From contig CP016211.1 in assembly GCA_001931535.1 (NCBI GenBank), positions 620,001-684,000 on the forward strand: a stretch of 64,000 nucleotides of DNA. Reading direction: 5' to 3'. This document shows, in pieces, positions 32,837-41,422 of this stretch (its first letter is position 1; each line of letters starts with the position of its first letter). The notes beneath the pieces are model-generated. The model searched no databases and was not told where the DNA came from. It saw only the letters and a program-made list of their open reading frames with translations. This DNA comes from Minicystis rosea (GTDB lineage: Bacteria; Myxococcota_A; Polyangia; Polyangiales; Polyangiaceae). The position numbers and the translations under genes were made by a program.

Positions 32837-33301
32837 CTATTTCTGCTGCATCTGACGCATCTGCTGCGCCAGCTTTTCCTCGATGACGGGCACGAGCCGC
32901 ACGGCGCCCATCTCGCCTCGCGGGTTCTTCACGCGGCGCTGGGCCTTGGTGACGGCGGCCTTGAAGACCTTCTCGTCGATCTCGGGCATGTCGAGATCGA
33001 CGCCGGCGCGGGCGAGCTCTTCCGTGATCAGGGCCTCGAGCTCGGCCTTGAGCTTTCCGTTCTTCACCGCGGCCTCGACCCGCCATCCATGGAAGCCCTC
33101 GGACTTGAGGCGCTTCTTGGTCGTGGCCAGCTCGCCCTTGTCGATGTGGCGCGAGCACTCGTCGTAGAGGGCTTCGGCCTCGGGGGCCTTGCAGTGCATG
33201 AGGTCTTTGCGGGCCTGCTCCCAACGGCCTGCGGCCATGCGCGCGCGGGCGCGGCGGAGGAGGTCTTCGTCGCTCGGAAACAGCCAGGACCAGATTCCCA
33301 T
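32837..33301 (-). CDS. Conserved-looking small cytoplasmic protein
   Basis: A 154-residue helical, charged protein beginning MGIWSWLFPSDEDLLRRARARMAAG. It has a TPR-like opening pair of helices, a central segment (KKRLKSEGFHGWRVEAAVKNG) and a basic C-terminus with KAQRRVKNPRGEMG. It lacks a signal peptide. Not assigned to a family. Convergent or independent of the neighbouring cassette. Confidence 0.65.
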   Translation of the reverse strand: MGIWSWLFPSDEDLLRRARARMAAGRWEQARKDLMHCKAPEAEALYDECSRHIDKGELATTKKRLKSEGFHGWRVEAAVKNGKLKAELEALITEELARAGVDLDMPEIDEKVFKAAVTKAQRRVKNPRGEMGAVRLVPVIEEKLAQQMRQMQQK

Positions 33302-33395
33302 GGGCCCCGCCGGCTTAGCAGATCACGCGGGCGCCGTCCCGGATGCCCGCGAGATGTGGATCTCGCCGCGCGGGCAGCGTACGGAAGCTTCGAAG

Positions 33396-34457
33396 ATGCG
33401 GAGCCGGTGGTTCGGACAAGCGGTGATCGCCGCGGCGATCGTCACGAGCGCGCTCGCGGCCGGCGAAGCGCGGGCCGAGACGAAGCCCATCCGCATCGAA
33501 TACCTGGCGCACCCGAGCTGTCCCGGCCTCGATGTCCTCGTCGAAGAGATCACCTGGCGCACGAGCCGCGCGCGGTTGGCCGCGCCCGGGGAGGACGCCT
33601 TCGCGGTCCGCGCGCGCATCACGAAGAGCGGCGCCTTGCTCCGCGGCCGCCTCACCTTGGGCAAGGGACGCGAGGCGATCACCCGCGAGATCGAAGGCGC
33701 GAGCTGCGACGAGGTGGTGAGCGCGCTCGCGCTCGTGACGGCGCTCGCCATCGATCCGCACGCGTCGACCTCGCGCAAGCCGCCGCCCGCGCCGCCCCCA
33801 CCGCCTCCTCCGCCGCGCTTCACGCTCCCGGAGCGGCCGCTCGTGCCGGACACGTTGCCTGCGCCGGCTCCGGCCGAAATCCTCGCCGCACCGTTGCCCG
33901 TGGTGGCGTTGCCGCCGGCGCCGCCGAGCGCATCGCCGTGGTCGATGGGGGCGCGCGCGCTGGTCGCCCTGGCGGTGACGCCGCGGCCTTTGATCGGTGG
34001 ATCCGTGTTCGTCGATCGCATCCTCTCGCGCCATTGGGGAGCGTCGCTGCGCTTGGCTGCCGAGGTGGGCGCGACGGGGGCGTTCGAGATCGGGCCGGGC
34101 TCCGCCGCATTCGTGCGCGCTGCGGGTCGATTCGACGCGTGCGCCTTCGCGCTGCGCCCGACGCCGCGCTTGTCGATTCAGCCCTGCGTCGCGGCCGAGG
34201 CCGGCGTCCTCCGCGGGGAAGGCATCCCGCGCGGCAGCCTCACCACGGGCGGCGTGGCCACCGTGCCTTGGATCGCGCTCGATTTCCTGCCGCGTGCGGC
34301 GTTCGCTTTCGACGGGGTCTCCGTCGAGGTGCAGGCCGGCCCGGCGTTCCCGCTGGTGCGCCGGGAATTTCTCTTCGAGAGGCCGGAGCTCGTGGTGCAC
34401 GCGCTGCCTCCCGTGACCTTCGTGGGGAGCATCGGTGCGGGATTTCATTTTCCGTGA
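33396..34457 (+). CDS. Secreted/outer-membrane-like protein of an ECF cassette
   Basis: A 353-residue protein with a Sec signal peptide (VIAAAIVTSALAAGEARA). The first domain has EYLAHPSCPGLDVLVEEI and ALALVTALAIDP, followed by a proline-rich linker (PPPAPPPPPPPP). A beta-strand-rich C-terminal half ends GSIGAGFHFP, with the aromatic terminal residue pattern of small beta-barrels. Start at 33396 set by the signal peptide. It lies 21 bp upstream of an ECF sigma factor and is probably cotranscribed. Function unknown. Confidence 0.72.
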   Translation: MRSRWFGQAVIAAAIVTSALAAGEARAETKPIRIEYLAHPSCPGLDVLVEEITWRTSRARLAAPGEDAFAVRARITKSGALLRGRLTLGKGREAITREIEGASCDEVVSALALVTALAIDPHASTSRKPPPAPPPPPPPPRFTLPERPLVPDTLPAPAPAEILAAPLPVVALPPAPPSASPWSMGARALVALAVTPRPLIGGSVFVDRILSRHWGASLRLAAEVGATGAFEIGPGSAAFVRAAGRFDACAFALRPTPRLSIQPCVAAEAGVLRGEGIPRGSLTTGGVATVPWIALDFLPRAAFAFDGVSVEVQAGPAFPLVRREFLFERPELVVHALPPVTFVGSIGAGFHFP

Positions 34458-34478
34458 TCAAATCGCCCCCGCCCGGAG

Positions 34479-35072
34479 ATGAGGCGGGACATGCGCGGAT
34501 CTGCGGCCCTGGCGACGACGGAGGAGCCGGCCGACGGCCCCTCGGCCACGTCGGGCACGACACCGGGGCGGGTGCACGCCCTGGTGACGGCGCACCTCTC
34601 CTTCGTTTGGCGTTCGCTGGTGCGCCTCGGCGTTCCGCGCGCCGACGCCGAGGATGCCATGCAGCAAGTCTTCATCGTGGCCGCGGACCGAATCGACGAC
34701 ATCGAGGTCGGCCGCGAGCGCGCCTTCCTCTTCGGCACCGCGATGCGCATCGCCTCGCGCGCGCGGCGCACGCAGCAGCGCCGGCACGAGGTGCTCGACG
34801 CCGAGCCCGAGGACCGCATCGATCCGCGCGCCGGCGCCGAGGAGCTCCTCGATCGCGCCCGGGCCCGCGCCGAGCTCGACGCCATCCTCGACGGGATGCC
34901 GCTCGAGCTGCGCGCCGTCTTCGTGCTCTTCGAGCTGGAGCAGACGACGATGGCCGAGATCGCGTTGCTCCTCGATCTCCCGCCCGGCACGGTGGCCTCT
35001 CGCCTCCGGCGCGCACGGGATCATTTCCAGGCCGCCGCGCGGCGGCTCACGGCGAAGGGCGGACACGCATGA
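34479..35072 (+). CDS. ECF-type RNA polymerase sigma factor
   Basis: A 197-residue extracytoplasmic-function sigma factor. Region 2 lies around residues 35-100 (HLSFVWRSLVRLGVPRADAE, DAMQQVFIVAADR) and region 4 around 135-190 (ILDGMPLELRAVFVLFELEQ, IALLLDLPPGTVASRLRRAR). No zinc-binding anti-sigma domain is fused. Its stop overlaps the next start (ATGA). The N-terminal about 25 residues are Ala/Thr/Ser/Gly-rich and may be poorly conserved. Confidence 0.92.
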   Translation: MRRDMRGSAALATTEEPADGPSATSGTTPGRVHALVTAHLSFVWRSLVRLGVPRADAEDAMQQVFIVAADRIDDIEVGRERAFLFGTAMRIASRARRTQQRRHEVLDAEPEDRIDPRAGAEELLDRARARAELDAILDGMPLELRAVFVLFELEQTTMAEIALLLDLPPGTVASRLRRARDHFQAAARRLTAKGGHA

Positions 35073-35746
35073 GCGACCCGGAGCGCCTCATCGATCAGGC
35101 CGGCAACATCGAAGCGAGGCTCCTGTCCTCGGCGCTCGACGAGCCTCTGCCGGCGGGCCTCCTCGATCGCACGCTCCAAGCCGTCGCGGTCGCGCAGGGC
35201 GCAGCCGCTGCGGCGAGCGCGTCGGCCCAAGCGGGCACGAGCACCGCGAACGGCGTCGCCTTTCAGGGCGGCGCGGTCGCGAGCGCGAAGGTCGCCGGCG
35301 GCGGCATCCTCGGCGCGATCGGCATCGGCGCGCTCGCCGGTGTGATCACGATCGGCGCCTACGAGATCACGACCGCATCCCGCCGCGACACCGCGCCGAT
35401 CACGGCGCCCGTGATCGCTCCATCGGCTTCGGCCCTCCCAGAGGTTCCATCCCTCGCGGCGCCGCGCCCACCGGAAGCGCCTCCCGAGGTCGCTCCCGCA
35501 GCCTCCGCCGTCTCGACCGGCGTCGTGCCCGCGCCGGCTCCGCGCCCCGCGGCCTCCTCGCTCCTCGTCGAGATCGCGCTGCTCGACGAGGCGCGCGCCG
35601 CGCTGCGCGGCGGCGATGCGGCGCGCGCGCTCTCGCTGCTCGATCGTTACGCGCGCGAGATCCCGCGCGGCCAGCTCTCTCGCGAGGCGGCCATGCTGCG
35701 CGTCGAAGCCACCGCTGCCGTCGACGCGGGCCGAACGATTCCGTGA
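35069..35746 (+). CDS. Putative membrane anti-sigma-like protein of ECF cassette
   Basis: A 225-residue protein translationally coupled to the sigma factor. It has a short N-terminal cytoplasmic part, a hydrophobic Gly/Ala segment (GGGILGAIGIGALAGVITIG) that should cross the membrane, a proline-rich linker and a C-terminal TPR-like helical pair (EIALLDEARAALRGGDAARA). The position and single membrane span suit an anti-sigma factor or a sensor, but no known anti-sigma motif (such as the HxxxCxxC zinc motif) is present. Confidence 0.62.
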   Translation: MSDPERLIDQAGNIEARLLSSALDEPLPAGLLDRTLQAVAVAQGAAAAASASAQAGTSTANGVAFQGGAVASAKVAGGGILGAIGIGALAGVITIGAYEITTASRRDTAPITAPVIAPSASALPEVPSLAAPRPPEAPPEVAPAASAVSTGVVPAPAPRPAASSLLVEIALLDEARAALRGGDAARALSLLDRYAREIPRGQLSREAAMLRVEATAAVDAGRTIP

Positions 35747-35792
35747 TCAATCCGGCATCGACCGGAGATGAAGCAGCAGGAAAGGTTGACAC

Positions 35793-36320
35793 ATGAAGCT
35801 CTTCAATTCCTTTGCTCTTCTCATCTCCGCCTCGTTCATCGTGCTGTCGGGCTGCGGCCAATCGGTCATCGGCGGCGGCAAGGGCGGCGACGGCGGCACC
35901 AGCGGCGACGGCGGTAGTGACGGCGGCGCGGGCGGCTCCGGAGGCGCGCTCTGCAACGGCCACCTGAGCGCAGAGAGCTGCGAGAACACGGGTTGCCCCT
36001 CGGGCTACACGTGCATCCCCGACGAGGATCCCAGCACGTGCCACTCCTCGAGCTGCGAGTGCGACCCCGCGCACGGCTGGGGCTGCACGGACGACTGCAG
36101 CCAGAACGGCAGCACCTGCCAGCCCGCGCCCGCGCTCTGCAAGGGCGAGCCGAGCCCCGTGGGCTGCACCAACATCGGCTGCCCCGACGGCTACATCTGC
36201 GTCTCGGATCCCGACCCGAACGCGTGCCACCCGTCGGGCTGCATGTGCGAGCCCGAGACCGGCTGGACCTGCACGGCCGACTGCGGCCAGAACGGCAGCA
36301 TCTGCGTGAAGGGGACCTGA
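35793..36320 (+). CDS. Cys-rich lipoprotein with two internal repeats
   Basis: A 175-residue lipoprotein (lipobox FIVLSGCG) with a Gly/Asp/Ser linker, then two related Cys-rich modules. The first runs GCPSGYTCIPDEDPSTCHSS and the second GCPDGYICVSDPDPNACHPS, each followed by a shared ending (CTDDCSQNGSTC and CTADCGQNGSIC). The Cys spacing suggests disulfide-stabilised extracellular domains. No known domain is assigned. Confidence 0.75.
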   Translation: MKLFNSFALLISASFIVLSGCGQSVIGGGKGGDGGTSGDGGSDGGAGGSGGALCNGHLSAESCENTGCPSGYTCIPDEDPSTCHSSSCECDPAHGWGCTDDCSQNGSTCQPAPALCKGEPSPVGCTNIGCPDGYICVSDPDPNACHPSGCMCEPETGWTCTADCGQNGSICVKGT

Positions 36321-36412
36321 TCGCGTCCTGCACCGCGCTTGACGGCGCTGGGCGGGAAACGTTTCGTGATCGTCGCGCGCGCGGGACGCACCCCGTGCGC
36401 GACGATCGATAC

Positions 36413-36691
36413 ATGAACGCTCGCCCTCTCGTCGCGCTGCTGCTCGTCCTCTCGTCGCTCGCGGGTTGCGGTGCTCGATCTTCGCTGCCCGCACCCGCCG
36501 TCGATGCGGGCGACGACGGCGCCGACGATGCTTCGGCCATGCGCATCTGCGCGCCCAGCTGCACCGTCGGACATCGATGCTGCCTGGGTGATTGCGACGG
36601 CCCCGCGGTGCCGACGGAGAACGACTGCTGTTCGTGCCTGGCCGGTGAGGTCTCGTCGACCGAATGCCCGAACGCGGCGTGCGGTGACTGA
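36413..36691 (+). CDS. Small Cys-rich lipoprotein
   Basis: A 92-residue product starting MNARPLVALLLVLSSLAGCG (lipobox). The short mature part has an Asp/Ala linker and eight Cys residues including CCLGDCDGP and NDCCSCLAGE, suggesting a disulfide-rich module. It follows the other Cys-rich lipoprotein by about 90 bp. Function unknown. Confidence 0.68.
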   Translation: MNARPLVALLLVLSSLAGCGARSSLPAPAVDAGDDGADDASAMRICAPSCTVGHRCCLGDCDGPAVPTENDCCSCLAGEVSSTECPNAACGD

Positions 36692-36757
36692 CGCGCTCTG
36701 CGTCAGTCGTGTGCACGCGTCGTGGCTCGTGGCCGTCGATGATCTAGGCTCCCGTCC

Positions 36758-37246
36758 GTGCCCCATTCCCCCGAAGCGCTGCAAACCTGGATCGCCGCCG
36801 TCCGCGAAGCCTACGTGAGCGCGGGCGACTGGCGATGCTGGGCCGAGCACGCGATCCGTGCGGTCGATCAGGCTCCCTCGTGGCTCCTCGAGCTCCACGA
36901 AGCGGAGCGCGCGAAGGAGGCGCTCCACGCGCTCGAACGTGGCCTCGAGACGCTGGGCGTCGTGCAGCGCGATCCGATCGTTTCAGCCTCGCTGCGGATC
37001 GGCTTCGCGTGGTTGCTCCACGAGCGCGAGGTCCTCGATCTCGCTGAAGCGCTGGAGCGAGGCATCGCCGTCATCGACGCGGGTCAGCACGCGGGCATGC
37101 CCGATCGTGCCGCGTTCCATGGGCTCCTTCTCGAGACCGACGGCGGTGGACCGGCCATCCCCGAGCGCCTTTCGCTCAATGCGCGCGCAGCCCTCCTCTT
37201 CGCGCCGCACGCCGAGCTCGCACGCGCGCGCCTCCAACATCTCTAG
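36758..37246 (+). CDS. Hypothetical protein
   Basis: A 162-residue helical protein from a GTG start, with no signal peptide. It includes WIAAVREAYVSAGDWRCWAE and ALHALERGLETLGVVQRDP. No family is recognised. Codon bias is normal for the window. Confidence 0.55.
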   Translation: MPHSPEALQTWIAAVREAYVSAGDWRCWAEHAIRAVDQAPSWLLELHEAERAKEALHALERGLETLGVVQRDPIVSASLRIGFAWLLHEREVLDLAEALERGIAVIDAGQHAGMPDRAAFHGLLLETDGGGPAIPERLSLNARAALLFAPHAELARARLQHL

Positions 37247-37325
37247 CGTTGTGCGGCGACGTGCCCGTGCTCTGCGTGCACGCCGTGATTGCATCGCTGC
37301 GCGCTTCCCTGGTATCGCCGGAGCC

Positions 37326-38864
37326 ATGAGCAACGTGATGTGGCCTACGGCTGGGACGATCCTCTTCTTCACGCTCATGGCAGGGTGCGGCAGCTCCTCG
37401 GGGACACCGTCGTCGGGCGGCGGCGGCACGATGAGCAGCACCTCGACCGGCCCTTCCACGACCAGCGCGAGCACGGGCACCGGCGCGGGCGGTGCCGGCG
37501 GCACCGGAGGCACGGGAGGCACCGGCGGCGCGCCTGATGCCGGGATCGCTTGGGGAACGTTCGAGCGGCCCTTCGCTGCGGACTCGCTCTGGAACAGCTA
37601 TCCGCAGAACCCCGTGCTCGGCGACTACCAGATCCCGCCGACGCAGAACCCGGCCTACTTCCCGGCCATCGGCGGAGGGCCGTTCTCGACCGCGGCGTTT
37701 CGCGCGGTGGACACCGATCCGCCGATGACCATCCTCGGCAGCGGGAGCGCCGCGAACCCGAACTACCCCGACATGGGCGGCCCGAGCCCGGTCGTCATTC
37801 CCCACTGGCCTGCTGACGTGAAGGCTGCGACCGGCAGCGACGGCCACGCGGACATCATCGACGAGGCGGCAGGGATCATCCACTCGTTCTGGCAGCTCAA
37901 GCAGGACGCGAACAACGCTTGGCACGCCGAGATGTACTCGTGGGCGCCGCTCGGCGGCTCGGGCTTCGCCGATCCGGCGCACTTCTCACAGGGCGCGCGC
38001 GCGTCCGGCGTGTGCACGGTCGCCGGCCTCATCCGCATCCACGAAGCGGACGACGGCGAGGAGATGTTCCACCACGCGCTCGCGATGTCGCTCGACGGCT
38101 CGGCCATCAAGTCCGGCTTCGTCTTCCCGGCGACGCTGCAGGACAGCAACGGCGCGACGGCCTACATGGGTCAGATCCCCATGGGCTCGCTGCTCATGCT
38201 GCCGAAGGACTTCGACACCTCGAAGATCACGTCCCCCGGTCTGCTCAAGGTCATCAAGACGCTCCAGGTCTACGGCGCGCGCCTCGTCGACACCAACACC
38301 GACACGCCCTTCTCGATCTACGTGGAGAACGGCAGCACGTTCACCGTGTCCACGAAGCCGCCGGGCGAGTGGGACAGCGTCGTGGCGAATCAGGCCTTCG
38401 ACATCGCCCATGCGCTTCGGGTGCTGCAGAGCTCGGACGGTTTCATCGACGGCAACGGCCACCCGTTCACGCCGAACCAGAACCTGAACCGCATCTCGAT
38501 GCGCGGTCCGTGGGACGGGGAGGGCGGCGGCGCCTTCGACTCCTGGCGCCAGGCGCTCGTGTTCCCGAGCACGACGACGGCCATCTACAAGCAGCAGACC
38601 AACGCCACCTTCGCGCACCGCCTGAGCTGGGCCCCGTGGACGACCGGCGCGATGTTCCGCTTCACCGTCAAGGCGACCGGCGGAGCGAAGATCAACATGC
38701 AGTTCAAGGACAGCAGCTACAAGACCATCCTCGAGACCGGCCTTCTGGGCGACGGTCAGAGCAAGACGTTCGAGATGCCGTCGAACAACGGCTATCCGGT
38801 CCTCGTCGCCTGGAGCGGCGTGGGCGGGGAGTCGTCTGTCAGCGCCACGCTCGTCGCCGAGTGA
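37326..38864 (+). CDS. Large lipoprotein, possible carbohydrate-active or adhesive protein
   Basis: A 512-residue lipoprotein (lipobox FTLMAGCGSS) with a long Ser/Thr/Gly linker, including GTGAGGAGGTGGTGGTGG. The mature region begins FERPFAADSLWNSYPQNPVL, like secreted actinobacterial and myxobacterial proteins with a PFxxDSxWN opening. It includes IHEADDGEEMFHHALAMSL and IYVENGSTFTVSTK, and ends in a small beta-rich domain. The exact family is not known to me. Start at 37326 from the signal peptide. Confidence 0.72.
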   Translation: MSNVMWPTAGTILFFTLMAGCGSSSGTPSSGGGGTMSSTSTGPSTTSASTGTGAGGAGGTGGTGGTGGAPDAGIAWGTFERPFAADSLWNSYPQNPVLGDYQIPPTQNPAYFPAIGGGPFSTAAFRAVDTDPPMTILGSGSAANPNYPDMGGPSPVVIPHWPADVKAATGSDGHADIIDEAAGIIHSFWQLKQDANNAWHAEMYSWAPLGGSGFADPAHFSQGARASGVCTVAGLIRIHEADDGEEMFHHALAMSLDGSAIKSGFVFPATLQDSNGATAYMGQIPMGSLLMLPKDFDTSKITSPGLLKVIKTLQVYGARLVDTNTDTPFSIYVENGSTFTVSTKPPGEWDSVVANQAFDIAHALRVLQSSDGFIDGNGHPFTPNQNLNRISMRGPWDGEGGGAFDSWRQALVFPSTTTAIYKQQTNATFAHRLSWAPWTTGAMFRFTVKATGGAKINMQFKDSSYKTILETGLLGDGQSKTFEMPSNNGYPVLVAWSGVGGESSVSATLVAE

Positions 38865-39042
38865 ACGCGCCACGCGCGCGCGCCGTTGGGAAGCTCCGTG
38901 GAGCCGTCGTCCCAAGCGCTCGCATGATCGACGCATGAGCGTGGCTCTGCGCGTCGATGAAGTCGCTCTCTCGAAAAGCTGATCGTCGAAACCGTGCGGC
39001 GTCCCTCGGGCGCCGCGCGGTTCGAGCTTCGTCGTGGAGCGA

Positions 39043-40146
39043 TCAGTTCCCGCAGTCGAAGCGGCGGTAGCTGACTCCGTCGCTGCCGCGGACGGCGTAG
39101 AGGACGCCGCCGTCGTCGAGCACGGTGAGATCGCGGAACGTCTCCTCCGGCATCGTGTTGACCGGCAGCGTCGCGCTCCCGACGAGCGCGCCCTTCTGCG
39201 GCTCGAGGCACTGGAGCATCACGTAGTCGGCGGCCGGATCTTCGTGCAGCTCGACGGCGAAGTAGATGGTCCCGTTCTTATCGGTGTCGAGCAGGAGGAT
39301 GCTCTGGATCTCCGACTTGAACTTGATCTGACGCGTGAAGCGGTGGTCGCCGCTCTTGCGATCGATCGACGAGACGTAGGCGTGGCCCGTCTGCGCGTCG
39401 GTGATGCCGGCGGTGATCCAGGAGAGGCCGTCGCGGGTCGGGCGGCCCGGCACCTCGACGCGGGGCTCGAGGGGGATGCCGTTGACGTCGCCGATCTTGA
39501 GGAGCGTGCCGTGCTCGCGCTCGACGAGGACGTCGCTCCCATCGATGTAGACGCCGGTGATGTGCCCGGGCTCCTCGATGCCTTCGCCCTCGATCGGGAG
39601 CTGCGCGCGCAGGTTCCCGTTCGCGTCGTAGAGGGCGATGGCCTTGTCGACGACGCGATCGAGGACGGCCATGCTCCCGTCCTTGCCCACCGCGATGTCC
39701 TGCGCGCCGGTGAGCTTCATCTCACTGGTGGCTTCGAGCGATCCATCGGGGCCGCGCCGTACTACGCGGCCGTTGATCTGATCGAGGATGTAGATCTTCC
39801 CCCCCGGGCCGACCGCGAGGCTCATCGGTCCCATGGGGTTGCCTTCCTCGGGGCGTTCGCGCCCGAGTTGGTCTTTGTGAGATCCACCCCATGGAGAAAA
39901 GAAAACCACCCTTCCGTCGCCGCCGGCGTGCGCGCCGTCGCCGGCCGCAGCCGAACCGGTCGCCGCCGGCGTGGCCCCGACAGCCTTCGCGCTCGCGGAA
40001 GGCGAGCGCGCGCCGACATCGGTTTTGCCGCTGTTTGTCAGCGTTTTTGCCACCGGTACGTCGTTGCTCGGACAGGCGCGAAGCGCGACCAAAGCACCGA
40101 CTGCCGCGACTCCTACGATGAAGACGAATGTCGTACCCTTGCGCAC
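39043..40146 (-). CDS. Membrane-anchored beta-propeller protein
   Basis: A 367-residue protein from a GTG start preceded by GAAGAGGAG. A short N-terminal hydrophobic segment (TTFVFIVGVAAVGALVAL) anchors it, then a low-complexity linker. Several NHL/YVTN-like blades follow (MSLAVGPGGKIYILDQINGR, QDIAVGKDGSMAVLDRVVDK, VLDDGGVLYAVRGSDGVSYR). Such propellers bind ligands or proteins in the periplasm. Specific role unknown. Confidence 0.75.
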   Translation of the reverse strand: MRKGTTFVFIVGVAAVGALVALRACPSNDVPVAKTLTNSGKTDVGARSPSASAKAVGATPAATGSAAAGDGAHAGGDGRVVFFSPWGGSHKDQLGRERPEEGNPMGPMSLAVGPGGKIYILDQINGRVVRRGPDGSLEATSEMKLTGAQDIAVGKDGSMAVLDRVVDKAIALYDANGNLRAQLPIEGEGIEEPGHITGVYIDGSDVLVEREHGTLLKIGDVNGIPLEPRVEVPGRPTRDGLSWITAGITDAQTGHAYVSSIDRKSGDHRFTRQIKFKSEIQSILLLDTDKNGTIYFAVELHEDPAADYVMLQCLEPQKGALVGSATLPVNTMPEETFRDLTVLDDGGVLYAVRGSDGVSYRRFDCGN

Positions 40147-40235
40147 GGTGGACTCCTCTTCACCGGTGGTTTTGCGATCGGTATGCCGTTTGCTGAGGCA
40201 TATGTCGTAGCCTCGCCGAACACGGAGCACGAGCC

Positions 40236-41111
40236 ATGACCCCCACCGCATACCGCTTGATTTCGTTGGCCGCTACGGCCGTCACCGCCGCCATGCTCTC
40301 CCTCTCCGCGTGCGCCGTCGGCACGAACGAGCCGGACTCGGAGGAGCTCGTCGGTGCTCCCGAGGAGAACGTGGCCGAGTCGAAGGACGCCATCACCGGC
40401 TCCGTGGCCGTCGGCTCGACGCTGACCGCGACGGCCGATGTGAACCTCCGCACGGGCGCCTCGACCTCGTACAAGATTCTGCACGTCGTCCCGAACGGCG
40501 CGAAGGTGACCGTCGTCGCCTCCGCTCCCTCGAACGGCTTCTACAAGGTCAAGCACAACGGCGTGACCGGCTGGAGCTACGGCCAGTACTACAAGGCCAG
40601 CTCCACCTCGACGGGCTCCACGGGCGGATCGAGCACCTCCCGCGACGCGGCCATCGCGCGCGCCAAGACGGCGATGGGCTTCTCGTACTGGTGGGGCCAC
40701 GGCCGCTTCGCCACCTCCGGCGCGACCTCGTCGAACAAGGGCTCCTGCTCCGGGAGCTGCCCGAGCTGCTCGCACGGCGGCTCGTACGGCGGTGACTGTT
40801 CCGGCCTCGCGGCCAAGGTGTGGCAGGTCCCGGGCTCGAACTCCTCGATGTCGACCGACAGCCACCCCTACAGCACGGCGAACTTCAACGTCGGCACCAG
40901 CCAGTGGTCCGTGATCTCGCGCGGCAACGTGAAGAAGGCGGACGCGATGGTCTACAACGAGTCCGGCCACGGCCACATCTTCATCTACGAGTCCGGCGAC
41001 GGCTGGGGCTCGATGTACTCCTACGAGTGCAAGGGCTGCTCGTACGGCTGCGTGCACAACCTCCGCACGGCCTCGAGCGCCTACAAGGCCATCCGCCGCG
41101 CCGGTTACTGA
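40236..41111 (+). CDS. SH3b-NlpC/P60 lipoprotein (putative cell-wall peptidase)
   Basis: A 291-residue lipoprotein with lipobox Cys26. Residues about 60-120 are a bacterial SH3 domain (LRTGASTSYKILHVVPNGAK, YKVKHNGVTGWSYGQYY). Residues about 135-285 are an NlpC/P60-like cysteine peptidase with C188 (YGGDCSGLAAKVW) and H245/H247 (ESGHGHIFIYES). Ahead of the catalytic Cys is a short Cys cluster (CSGSCPSCSH), and another pair (ECKGCSYGC) follows the His, so disulfides or metal binding are possible. Predicted to cut peptidoglycan stem peptides. Confidence 0.82.
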   Translation: MTPTAYRLISLAATAVTAAMLSLSACAVGTNEPDSEELVGAPEENVAESKDAITGSVAVGSTLTATADVNLRTGASTSYKILHVVPNGAKVTVVASAPSNGFYKVKHNGVTGWSYGQYYKASSTSTGSTGGSSTSRDAAIARAKTAMGFSYWWGHGRFATSGATSSNKGSCSGSCPSCSHGGSYGGDCSGLAAKVWQVPGSNSSMSTDSHPYSTANFNVGTSQWSVISRGNVKKADAMVYNESGHGHIFIYESGDGWGSMYSYECKGCSYGCVHNLRTASSAYKAIRRAGY

Positions 41112-41422
41112 TCCCGAAGCGCGCGGCACATCGCTCGCCGCGCGCGGCCCGCGTCCCTCACAGCTCCATCGCGCAGGCACCGCTCGCCGGTCTACGCGTC
41201 CTCCATCTTCACGACATCTTCCGATCGAACGCGCCCGTGCCGCTTGCTCCACGGTTCGCTTCGCGTGACGTGTGCTGCTCGTGCCGCTTGCTCACGGCGC
41301 GAAGCGCTTCACGTGATGCGGTCGTGCTGCTTGCTGACGGCGCGAAGCGCTTCGCTTCTCGACCACGTGGTGACGAGCTTCGCGAGAGGTCGTGCTTGCG
41401 CGTGTGTCGAGGGCGCGCGTGA
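41112..41422. repeat. Intergenic region with three 43-44 bp repeats
   Basis: The element beginning CGTGCCGCTTGCT (third copy CGTGCTGCTTGCT) occurs at 41236, 41280 and 41323. Copies contain GGCGCGAAGCGCTTC, itself a partial palindrome. It lies between convergent genes. No coding sequence is seen. Confidence 0.75.
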
